From Rickettsiales bacterium (GTDB taxonomy: Bacteria > Pseudomonadota > Alphaproteobacteria > Rickettsiales > UBA998): a stretch of DNA of 64,000 bases. The stretch spans positions 124,001 to 188,000 of the forward strand of contig JAMWZD010000003.1 in NCBI GenBank assembly GCA_024304995.1. The letters run 5' to 3'. Numbering within the stretch: the first letter of the stretch is position 1; the number at the start of each line of letters is the position of its first letter. Below are positions 42,875 through 51,003 of this stretch, one piece after another. Below the pieces are notes generated by a model, which did no database searches, was not told the origin of the DNA, and saw only the letters and a program-made list of their open reading frames with translations. A program made the position numbers and the translations under genes.

Positions 42875-44659
42875 TTACAGTGCCAATTCTGTTTCACGCA
42901 TTTGTAACTGAGACAATGTGGCAACATCTGTTCCAAGCGCTTGCGCATGTTGCTGTTTGAGTGACTGATTGAAAATCATGTCCTGAGCGGGGGAAGGGCG
43001 GGCATGTTCCTGCGCAATGTCAAATAACGTGGTGGCATTCGCTCCTGCTTCAATGGGAGGAAGCGTCATCACCAATTCTGCCAGCTTTTCTGAGATCACA
43101 CTCATGGAAGGTGCTGAAAGTGGCGTTTCACTCTCATGTTTGAATTTGTTATGTTCATATTCAACAAGGCTCAGAAGCTCGCCCTTATCTGCATAGACTC
43201 CTTTCATATTCACAATTGCGTCTGCCATTTGTTCTTTCACCTGCTGTTGCTGATCCTGAGGAAAGAAATTGCTGAGCGCTGCCACATCATGCGCCACTTC
43301 ATGGATGCGTTTTTCTGCTCCTGCAATCTGTGAAAATATTGCCTGCGCCATGTTGCTTTGCATGTCGGCAATCGCTTCCAGTCTTGCTTCTTCATCAAAC
43401 CTTGGCTGACCACGATAATCCAGTTTTTCATTTACGCTGCGTTCCGCCAGATACATGGAAAGCTGATGCACCATTTCAGTTTCCTGCGTGGGAGTGAATA
43501 TCATAGGAGCTTCATTGATGAATTTGGCTGCTGCTTCCGCCGCTGCCATGCTGTTGCCTTCTGATGCTGAACCATATTCCGTTTTCTTCACGAAGAACAT
43601 TGCCACATCTCCTGTAATAGCAGAGATTTCAGCAATCCCCTGATAGGGGTCTGCATCATGCATAGAGGCTTTTAGGCCATATAAACTTGCACCCATCATA
43701 AAAGCGCTGGCAATCTTTTCAGGGTTTTCACGAAATTCTTCTACGGCACGTTTAATGGGGTTTTTCCCCCACTCGGTTTTTTCTTCCGTATGCTTTTCGT
43801 CCACCATTAACATCAGCCACCCTGCAATCGAAAGCGCTGCACGTTGAATATTTTCCATGCCGTGCTGCGTTTCTTCACCTTTGGATTGGTGCATCTGGAT
43901 GCCACCTGCAACGGCCAATCCCAGCTGACCGATGATCCATGCGCCAGCACCCATTTTCACGGGGTTATCAATGAAATAACGCTCTGCCTTATCTACGATA
44001 TTCTGAGAGCGTTTAACTTCTGGGTCTTTTAGCAGCACCTGATACGGGTCTTCTCCTGCATTGACAAATTCATTTATCTCATGTTGCAAATGTCCCAAAT
44101 GGCGCACGCTGGCATCCTGTCCATATCGCAGGAAAATGGCAGATTGCACACCGCTCATCACCGAAGAAAAGGACTTGAAAAAGCCGACTGCCCCTGCATC
44201 ATTGCTTTGTTGTGATGTATGTATGCCAGAAGCAAACATTGCCAGATCAGACAGGATATAAAACCCTGAGAGAATTTTAATTGGCTTATCAAATGTTTTT
44301 TGCGCGGCTGTTCCAATCGCTGCTACATTATGCTGCAATGCATCTCCCATCCTCGCCACGCCGCCCATCAGTCCTGTGCGCTCCACTGCATCATCTAATG
44401 TGGAATCTTTGCCAATATGACGGATTCTCAATGCATCATTGCCGTTAATGTCTTTATCAAAATAGGAGTCAAACCGTTTGCTGTCTAATCCGTTTTTTAT
44501 ATCTTTCAATGACTTATAATCTTCAAGAGTAGTGGCGCTCACTGTAGCCAGCCAGTCATTATCTCCCTGCACTTTCTCAAGAAGTGACAGTTTTTCTACG
44601 GCATGTTCAACCGAATCTATGCGCTGAATAGGAAGAACGACAGGTGACTTTGAGCCCAT
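42875..44659 (-). CDS. Large hypothetical protein in the putative Pho-regulated set
   Basis: 594 residues, not recognised. Almost wholly helical. Weakly hydrophobic stretches occur near 130-150 (KILSGFYILSDLAMFASGIH), 235-260 (MGAGAWIIGQLGLAVAGGIQ) and 325-345, suggesting membrane interaction without a signal peptide. The C-terminal third is Gln/Glu-rich with a coiled-coil look (AEKRIHEVAHDVAALSNFFP). It starts at ATG 44659 downstream of a Pho-box promoter. General style matches the 642-residue protein at 4891; homology is untested. Confidence 0.7.
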   Translation of the reverse strand: MGSKSPVVLPIQRIDSVEHAVEKLSLLEKVQGDNDWLATVSATTLEDYKSLKDIKNGLDSKRFDSYFDKDINGNDALRIRHIGKDSTLDDAVERTGLMGGVARMGDALQHNVAAIGTAAQKTFDKPIKILSGFYILSDLAMFASGIHTSQQSNDAGAVGFFKSFSSVMSGVQSAIFLRYGQDASVRHLGHLQHEINEFVNAGEDPYQVLLKDPEVKRSQNIVDKAERYFIDNPVKMGAGAWIIGQLGLAVAGGIQMHQSKGEETQHGMENIQRAALSIAGWLMLMVDEKHTEEKTEWGKNPIKRAVEEFRENPEKIASAFMMGASLYGLKASMHDADPYQGIAEISAITGDVAMFFVKKTEYGSASEGNSMAAAEAAAKFINEAPMIFTPTQETEMVHQLSMYLAERSVNEKLDYRGQPRFDEEARLEAIADMQSNMAQAIFSQIAGAEKRIHEVAHDVAALSNFFPQDQQQQVKEQMADAIVNMKGVYADKGELLSLVEYEHNKFKHESETPLSAPSMSVISEKLAELVMTLPPIEAGANATTLFDIAQEHARPSPAQDMIFNQSLKQQHAQALGTDVATLSQLQMRETELAL

Positions 44660-44705
44660 CTTACCCGTCTGCGCTATGGTTAAAAGACATTATGATCATC
44701 ACTAT

Positions 44706-44751
44706 ATTATAAAGCATGATGGCAGTCAGACAAATGACATTTAGATGACGA
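44706..44751 (-). promoter_or_regulatory. Putative Pho box with three repeats and -10 (minus strand)
   Basis: On the minus strand CGTCATCTAAA, TGTCATTTGTC and TGACTGCCATC follow one another with an exact 11-bp period (44750 down to 44718), then TATAAT at 44711-44706 after 6 bases. The ATG follows at 44659. Confidence 0.6.
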
Positions 44752-44837
44752 TTATGCTGCAAAAGCTTTTAGAAATACTTGCAAATGTTAACGCAATATG
44801 ATTTTTAATGCATAAATAACATATAAAGATACATATT

Positions 44838-46301
44838 ATGGTCACATTACCCCTGAAAAGACTGCCTATTTCTCACACATTGCCGTTGGATGTGGGGATG
44901 ATTCATGTGGTGGGCATTGGCGGCATTGGTATGAGCGGTATCGCTGAAATTCTCCACAATCTGGGATATAAGGTGCAGGGTTCTGACGTGGCAGAAGGGC
45001 AGAATGTGGATCGTCTGCGCAAACTGGGTGTGACAGTGCATATTGGGCATAAGGCTGAAAATATTGAAGGTGTGTCGGTGGTGGTGGTCTCATCTGCCAT
45101 TAAAAAAGGTAATCCTGAAGTATCTGCAGCGCGTGAAAAGCGCATACCCGTTGTGCGTCGTTCTGAAATGCTTTCGGAATTAATGCGCCTTAAAATGTCA
45201 GTCGCAATCGCGGGAACACACGGAAAAACAACCACGACTTCCATCACCGCTGCCTTGCTTGCGGCGGCGGACCTTGAACCAACGGTTATTAATGGTGGTA
45301 TTATCAATGCATATGGCACTAATGTGCATCTGGGTGCTGGCAAATGGATGGTGGTTGAAGCGGATGAGTCTGACGGCACATTCACAAAACTTCCTGCAAC
45401 CATTGCCGTCGTCACCAATATAGACCCTGAACATCTGGATTATTACGGTGATTTTGACGGGCTAAAACGTGCTTTCAAGCAGTTTTTGGAGAATATTCCG
45501 TTTTATGGCTTCTGTGTGATGTGTCTGGATCATCCCGTTGTGCAGGAACTGGTGGGACACATTAATGACCGCCGCATCATAACCTATGGTCTGTCTGCAC
45601 AGGCAGATATTCGCGCAGTGAACGTGGTTGCAGATGGGGACGGGCAGCATTTTGATCTGCAGTTTAATGACACAGACGGCAAGGAAACGACGTTGCAGGG
45701 CTTCATGTTCCCAATGCATGGAAATCACAATTTATCCAATGCGCTGGCTGGCATCGCTGTGGCAAAGGAATTAGGCATTAAAGATGATGTTATTAAAAAA
45801 GGACTCTATGAATTTAGCGGAGTAAAACGCCGCTTCACACGTACGGGCTGCGTGAATGGTGTTACCATTATTGATGATTATGGTCATCACCCTGTTGAAA
45901 TTGCAGCTACATTGAAAAGCGCCCGTCAGGCAGCTGGAAAGCATAATGTTATTGCAGTAATCCAGCCGCATCGCTTCACCCGCGTGCGGGATTTGTTCGC
46001 TGAATTCAGCTCCTGTGCCAATGAAGCAGATAAGGTTATTATTGCAGATATTTATCCTGCAGGGGAACAGCCTATTGAGGGCATCTCGCGTGATGAACTG
46101 ATCAAAAGCATGATGCAACACGGGCATAAGGCAGTGTATGCGCTTGAATCTCAGGAAGCATTGCCGCAAATGGTGAAAGACCACGCCGAATCAGGTGATT
46201 ATGTTATCTGTCTAGGTGCAGGGTCTATCTCTGCGTGGGCAAATGCGTTGCCAGAGCAGCTAATGCAGAATAATACAGAACAAAAAAGCGCCGTATCATA
46301 A
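44838..46301 (+). CDS. murC: UDP-N-acetylmuramate--L-alanine ligase
   Basis: 487 residues. It adds L-Ala to UDP-MurNAc. The N-terminal domain has [20 protein letters not shown], the ATP site is [20 protein letters not shown], then [60 protein letters not shown] and [12 protein letters not shown]. Full length. It stands apart from mraY-murD and from any murG/murB/ddl, so the dcw cluster is dispersed in this genome. Promoter probably lies in the 179-base gap shared with the divergent Pho-box gene. Confidence 0.97.
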   Translation: MVTLPLKRLPISHTLPLDVGMIHVVGIGGIGMSGIAEILHNLGYKVQGSDVAEGQNVDRLRKLGVTVHIGHKAENIEGVSVVVVSSAIKKGNPEVSAAREKRIPVVRRSEMLSELMRLKMSVAIAGTHGKTTTTSITAALLAAADLEPTVINGGIINAYGTNVHLGAGKWMVVEADESDGTFTKLPATIAVVTNIDPEHLDYYGDFDGLKRAFKQFLENIPFYGFCVMCLDHPVVQELVGHINDRRIITYGLSAQADIRAVNVVADGDGQHFDLQFNDTDGKETTLQGFMFPMHGNHNLSNALAGIAVAKELGIKDDVIKKGLYEFSGVKRRFTRTGCVNGVTIIDDYGHHPVEIAATLKSARQAAGKHNVIAVIQPHRFTRVRDLFAEFSSCANEADKVIIADIYPAGEQPIEGISRDELIKSMMQHGHKAVYALESQEALPQMVKDHAESGDYVICLGAGSISAWANALPEQLMQNNTEQKSAVS

Positions 46302-46317
46302 AAATAGATTTGTCTTT

Positions 46318-46360
46318 ACTCTAATTTTACTTAATAGCTTTAGGCTATGATATTAAGAGT
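46318..46360 (+). promoter_or_regulatory. Imperfect inverted repeat upstream of the MarR gene (possible operator)
   Basis: ACTCTAA...AATAGC on the left mirrors GGCTAT...TTAAGAGT on the right about a TTTAG centre, 26 bases before the MarR-family ATG. MarR proteins often repress their own gene through such palindromes; this is inference. Confidence 0.35.
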
Positions 46361-46385
46361 AATATTTTAGATACAAGGAATCGTT

Positions 46386-46844
46386 ATGAACGATGTATAT
46401 TTAGAAACAATCCTGTTGATAGAACGCCTGCACCGCCGTTTTCTGGATGTGATTAAAGCGGAACTGGACAGGCTGAAGATTGAAGATCTGAACAATATTC
46501 AGACCCTGATATTATATAATATCGGCAAAGAAGAACTCACCATTGGTGAATTGACCAATCGCGGATATTATCTGGGATCAAATGTGTCCTATAATATCAA
46601 GAAAATGGTTGAAAACGAATATCTTGAGCAGGAACGCGCGGAGCATGACAAACGCTCGGTGAAAATTAAACTGTCAGATAAAGGGCTGGATATCTGCAGC
46701 AAAATTCATTCTTTATATGAACGTCATGTGGAAGAATTGAAGGAATCTGAAGAGTCTATGGAAAGCCTCGGGCGGGTGAACAGCTCACTCGAAGCACTTG
46801 AAAATTTCTGGTCTAAACAGTTGATGCAGTCTTATAAGCATTAA
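46386..46844 (+). CDS. MarR-family winged-helix regulator (LdtR-like)
   Basis: 152 residues. Winged helix-turn-helix core: IQTLILYNIGKEELTIGELT, then NRGYYLGSNVSYNIKKMVEN as the recognition helix, and ERAEHDKRSVKIKLSDKG as the wing with the conserved D-x-R. The sequence resembles alphaproteobacterial LdtR, which controls an L,D-transpeptidase gene and stress tolerance. The flanking genes here are murC and a TAXI-TRAP transporter. It may regulate either neighbour or itself. Confidence 0.87.
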   Translation: MNDVYLETILLIERLHRRFLDVIKAELDRLKIEDLNNIQTLILYNIGKEELTIGELTNRGYYLGSNVSYNIKKMVENEYLEQERAEHDKRSVKIKLSDKGLDICSKIHSLYERHVEELKESEESMESLGRVNSSLEALENFWSKQLMQSYKH

Positions 46845-46924
46845 AAATCAATAGCCATCTAGCGCTTGTATGGATAAATCCAATCTGTTATTATACAGAA
46901 AATTTATTGAATACAGGAGCAACA

Positions 46925-47920
46925 ATGCTAAAAACTACGCTTAAGAACTGGGTACGTACAACTTCACTTCTTGCCGCACTGGCAATTTCTGCGCCTTCTG
47001 AAGAAGCACATGCAGAACGCAAATTTATGACTTTTGGAACAGCAGGGGTCACAGGCGTATATTATCCTGTAGGCGGTACAATCTGCCGTTTGGTGAATCG
47101 CAAAGCAAAAGAGCATGGCATCCGCTGCACAGTGGAATCTACTGGCGGTTCTATTTATAATCTGAACGCGGTTCGCCAGGACGAGCTGGACGTTGCATTC
47201 GCACAATCTGACTGGCATTACAGCTCAGCCGCAGGTGAGGGCGTTTTTGCAGATCTAGGCGCAGATAAGGATTTGCGTTCTGTGTTCTCGCTGCATTCTG
47301 AGGCTTTAACGCTGGTGGCGCGTACGGATTCAGACATTACAAAACTGGACGATATTAAAGGAAAGCGCTTCAATATTGGTAATCCTGGTTCAGGAACACG
47401 CTCAACTGTGGAAGAATTGCTGAAAGCCAAAGGCTGGGGCAAGGACGTGTTTACATTAGCATCAGAATTTAAAGCGTCTGAGCAGGCACAGAAATTATGT
47501 GATAATCAGATTGATGCATTCGCATTTAACACAGGTCATCCAAATGGTTCCATTCAGGAAGTTACCTCAACCTGCGATGTGAAAATTGTTCCTGTGCAGG
47601 GTGATAGCGTTTCAGCTTTGGTAAACAAACACCCTTATTATGCAGATGCCACCATTCCTGGCGGCATGTATACAAACAACCCAGATGACATCCCGACTTA
47701 TGGTGTGAAGGCTACGTTGGTCTCTTCTGCAAATGTGGATGACGAAATTGTGTATCAACTGGTAAAAGCAGTGTTTGAGAATTTTGACAATTTCAAAACA
47801 ACACATCCAATTTTGTCTAACCTGAGCAAAGAATCTATGATAGCAGATGGTCTGACTGCGCCACTTCATGAAGGTGCAAAACGTTATTATATTGAAGCGG
47901 GCTTGATGGAAGCGGAATAA
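46925..47920 (+). CDS. TAXI family TRAP transporter solute-binding protein
   Basis: 331 residues from ATG 46925, chosen for AGGAG seven bases upstream and a clean signal peptide (WVRTTSLLAALAISAPSEEAHA). The mature protein opens KFMTFGTAGVTGVYYPVGG, then CTVESTGGSIYNLNAVRQDE and GNPGSGTRSTVEELLKA, all TAXI signatures. It captures a substrate (often glutamate-like or other carboxylates; unknown here) in the periplasm and passes it to the fused permease encoded 51 bases downstream. Confidence 0.94.
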   Translation: MLKTTLKNWVRTTSLLAALAISAPSEEAHAERKFMTFGTAGVTGVYYPVGGTICRLVNRKAKEHGIRCTVESTGGSIYNLNAVRQDELDVAFAQSDWHYSSAAGEGVFADLGADKDLRSVFSLHSEALTLVARTDSDITKLDDIKGKRFNIGNPGSGTRSTVEELLKAKGWGKDVFTLASEFKASEQAQKLCDNQIDAFAFNTGHPNGSIQEVTSTCDVKIVPVQGDSVSALVNKHPYYADATIPGGMYTNNPDDIPTYGVKATLVSSANVDDEIVYQLVKAVFENFDNFKTTHPILSNLSKESMIADGLTAPLHEGAKRYYIEAGLMEAE

Positions 47921-47971
47921 TCCGCTATAACCCCTCTTACTTTTTGTTAATAACATAAGGCTAGTCTGTAT

Positions 47972-50554
47972 ATGGCGGAGCAAGGGTCCGAACTGGACGT
48001 TAATGATCTCATTATTGAAAATGATACGGGTGCGCGTAACCCCAAAGGGTTTGCTGGAACTTTATTAGTATGGGTGGCTATATCATGGTCACTTTTCCAG
48101 CTGTGGATTGCGTCTCCATTACAGTTTGAATTGGGAGTCTTCATTCTCAATGATACTGAAAGTCGCTCCATCCACCTTGCATTTGCAATGTTTCTGGCAT
48201 TTACAGCCTACCCAACATTGCGAAACTCGCCGCGAAGCTACATCCCCGCTCAGGATTGGGTTATGGCGCTGGTGGCTGCATTCTGCTCTGCCTATCTTTA
48301 TATTTATTATGAAGAATTAGCGCTTCGCCCTGGTTTGCCAACCGATCTGGATATTGCCGTATCTATTGTCGGTATCGTATTATTGCTGGAAGCAGCGCGT
48401 CGTTCGCTCGGCCTTCCATTGATGATCATGGGGGCAATATTTCTTGGATATACATTCTTTGGCTCAGCATCGTGGATGCCAGATCTTATCGCCCATAAAG
48501 GGCAATCCCTAAACAAAGTTGCAAACCATCAATGGCTATCCACTGAAGGTGTATTCGGCATTGCACTGGGTGTGTCATCTGGGTTTGTGTTCCTGTTTGT
48601 TTTGTTCGGTGCATTACTGGACAAAGCTGGTGCTGGAAATTATTTCATTAAAGTTGCATTCTCCCTGTTGGGGCATTTGCGCGGGGGGCCTGCAAAAGCT
48701 GCCGTATTATCTTCTGCCTTAACAGGATTTATTTCTGGTTCATCCATCGCAAATGTGGTGACAACGGGAACATTTACTGTGCCTTTGATGCGCAAGGTCG
48801 GCTTTACTGCTGAAAAAGCAGGTGCGGTGGAAGTGGCTGGTTCAGTAAATGGTCAGATTATGCCCCCCGTTATGGGTGCTGCAGCATTCATCATGGTGGA
48901 ATATGTCGGTATTCCTTATAATGAAATTATCAAACATGCGTTTCTGCCTGCGGTTATTTCTTATATCGCACTGATTTATATGGTGCATCTTGAAGCGCTG
49001 AAAACAAATGTGAAAGCATTAGAAAAGCCAGTGCAACGCACACTGCCACAACGGCTAATCACCACGGGCATCACTATTACCAGTATCATTATTATGGTAG
49101 CAGTGCTTTATTACGCAATTGATTTTATTAAGGGTATTACAGGGGATTACACAATTTATGCCATCTCGGCGTTTATTTTGATTTCGTATATTGCTCTGAT
49201 TAAATATGAAGCAAACTATCCTGATTTAGAACCTGAAGACCCTGACGCACCTATTTATAAACTGCCAGAAACAGCACCGACGGTGAAAACAGGTCTGCAT
49301 TATATTCTGCCAGTAGTGGTGCTTGTATGGGCGCTTATGGTGGAACGTTTATCACCTGGACTTTCAGCCTTCTGGGCGTGCGTTGTAATGATGTTCATAT
49401 TGCTGACTCAAAATGCAATATTCACCTTCTTCAGAAAAAGCGGGTCTATGTCTGGTGCATTTAAAGCCGGATTTGAAGACCTGAAAGCAGGACTTATTGC
49501 TGGTGCAAGAAATATGATTGGCATCGGTGTTGCTACAGCAGCTGCGGGTATTATTGTTGGTACGGTATCCTTAACAGGCATTGGAAATGTGATGACAGAC
49601 CTGGTGGAAGTGCTTTCAGGAGGGTCTTTATTGTTAATCCTGGTATTCACTGCAATTATCAGCCTGATTCTGGGAATGGGCTTGCCAACCACTGCAAACT
49701 ATATCGTGGTAGCATCCATCATGGCAGGTGTTGTGATGGAGCTTGGAAAGCAGCATGGGCTAATTGTACCTGCCATTGCCATACATATGTTCGTGTTTTA
49801 TTTTGGCATTATGGCAGACGTTACGCCGCCAGTGGGGCTTGCATCCTTTGCGGCTGCGGCTATTTCCAAGGGTGACCCTATCAAGACAGGTTTTCAGGCG
49901 TTTATCTATTCCACTCGAACAGCAATATTGCCATTTTTCTTTATATTCAACAATGAGTTGCTATTGATTGGGATTGACGGGTTCTTGCACGGTCTTTTTG
50001 TGTTTATCTATGCATCCATAGGGTTATTGTTGTTTTCTGCGGGAACGCAGGGATATTTCCTGACAAACAGCAAATTATATGAAAGTGCCATTTTGATGCT
50101 TATTGCAGTGATGATTTTCATTCCTGGGCGATTCCTGACTCTGGTCTATCCTGAATATAAAAAACAACCTGGCGCGATGTTTGAGCAATCACTGGAAGTG
50201 GCAAAAGCTGGTGACGAAGTGCGCCTATATGTGTTGGGTGAAACAGATTTAGGTGATCCACGTTATTATTATACGGATATTGTTGTGCCTGAGAAAGAAG
50301 AGGGCAAAACCGTTCTTGAAACACTTGGTTTTGAGGTCTCTGTTGGCAAAGGCAAAACGGTTATTGAAAACAAGGCATTTGGCAGCCCGTCGGCAGAGAT
50401 GGAACTGGATTTTTACGAAGAAATTGAAACAGTATTGATGCCAGCAAAGCAGCCGACAAAATACGTTGTTTTCATAGTAGCTTTTGCATTGCTGTTAGTG
50501 GTTTACTTCAGTCAGCGCTCGCGCCGCACAAAAATTTATGATATGGACGCTTAA
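47972..50554 (+). CDS. TRAP transporter fused permease (4TM/12TM) with DUF3394 tail
   Basis: 860 residues. The small DctQ-like and large DctM-like units are fused. DctM signatures include SSALTGFISGSSIANVVTTG, NGQIMPPVMGAAAFIMVEY and LILGMGLPTTANYIVVASIM, then ADVTPPVGLASFAAAAISKG. After the last DctM helices, residues 700-830 form a soluble domain (GDEVRLYVLGETD, GKTVLETLGFEVSVGKG) that matches DUF3394, followed by a final helix (YVVFIVAFALLLVVYFS). It imports the TAXI substrate using an ion gradient. A UspA gene follows within 18 bases. Confidence 0.95.
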   Translation: MAEQGSELDVNDLIIENDTGARNPKGFAGTLLVWVAISWSLFQLWIASPLQFELGVFILNDTESRSIHLAFAMFLAFTAYPTLRNSPRSYIPAQDWVMALVAAFCSAYLYIYYEELALRPGLPTDLDIAVSIVGIVLLLEAARRSLGLPLMIMGAIFLGYTFFGSASWMPDLIAHKGQSLNKVANHQWLSTEGVFGIALGVSSGFVFLFVLFGALLDKAGAGNYFIKVAFSLLGHLRGGPAKAAVLSSALTGFISGSSIANVVTTGTFTVPLMRKVGFTAEKAGAVEVAGSVNGQIMPPVMGAAAFIMVEYVGIPYNEIIKHAFLPAVISYIALIYMVHLEALKTNVKALEKPVQRTLPQRLITTGITITSIIIMVAVLYYAIDFIKGITGDYTIYAISAFILISYIALIKYEANYPDLEPEDPDAPIYKLPETAPTVKTGLHYILPVVVLVWALMVERLSPGLSAFWACVVMMFILLTQNAIFTFFRKSGSMSGAFKAGFEDLKAGLIAGARNMIGIGVATAAAGIIVGTVSLTGIGNVMTDLVEVLSGGSLLLILVFTAIISLILGMGLPTTANYIVVASIMAGVVMELGKQHGLIVPAIAIHMFVFYFGIMADVTPPVGLASFAAAAISKGDPIKTGFQAFIYSTRTAILPFFFIFNNELLLIGIDGFLHGLFVFIYASIGLLLFSAGTQGYFLTNSKLYESAILMLIAVMIFIPGRFLTLVYPEYKKQPGAMFEQSLEVAKAGDEVRLYVLGETDLGDPRYYYTDIVVPEKEEGKTVLETLGFEVSVGKGKTVIENKAFGSPSAEMELDFYEEIETVLMPAKQPTKYVVFIVAFALLLVVYFSQRSRRTKIYDMDA

Positions 50555-50571
50555 TCAAAGAGAGATTCACT

Positions 50572-51003
50572 ATGTATAAGAATATATTATTCCCTGTAGA
50601 TGTTACTGAAAAAAGTTCGTGGAAGATCGCACTTCCCGTGGTGCTGGAATTGGCAGAGGCATTTAAACCAAAACTTCATATCATGACCGTGGTTCCAGAA
50701 TATGGCATGAGCATTGTGTCACAGTTTTTTCCAGAAAAAGCAGAAAATACGTTGATTAAAGGCGCGACTGAGGCATTACATAAATTCACCCAAGAAAATA
50801 TCCCTGAGCATATTTCAAAACGCCATGTGATTACGCAGGGCACGGTATATGAAGCGATTATTGAAACAGCAGATCATGTGAATGCAGATCTGATTGTTAT
50901 GGCAGCACACAGACCCGAACTGAAAGACTATCTTTTAGGACCAAATGCCGCACGTGTTGTGCGGCATTCGTCCCGTTCAGTGCTTGTGGTGCGTGATGAT
51001 TAA
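50572..51003 (+). CDS. Universal stress protein (UspA family) linked to TRAP transporter
   Basis: 143 residues. MYKNILFPVDVTEKSSWKIA opens the Usp fold, and the C-terminal LIVMAAHRPELKDYLLGPNA, then ARVVRHSSRSVLVVR carries the nucleotide-binding G-x2-G-x9-G(S/T)-like motif in modified form (GPNAARVVRHSSRS). Usp proteins encoded next to TRAP genes, such as TeaD, tune transport in response to ATP. Good GAGAGA ribosome binding site. It overlaps the convergent FecR-domain gene by 4 bases. Confidence 0.9.
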   Translation: MYKNILFPVDVTEKSSWKIALPVVLELAEAFKPKLHIMTVVPEYGMSIVSQFFPEKAENTLIKGATEALHKFTQENIPEHISKRHVITQGTVYEAIIETADHVNADLIVMAAHRPELKDYLLGPNAARVVRHSSRSVLVVRDD

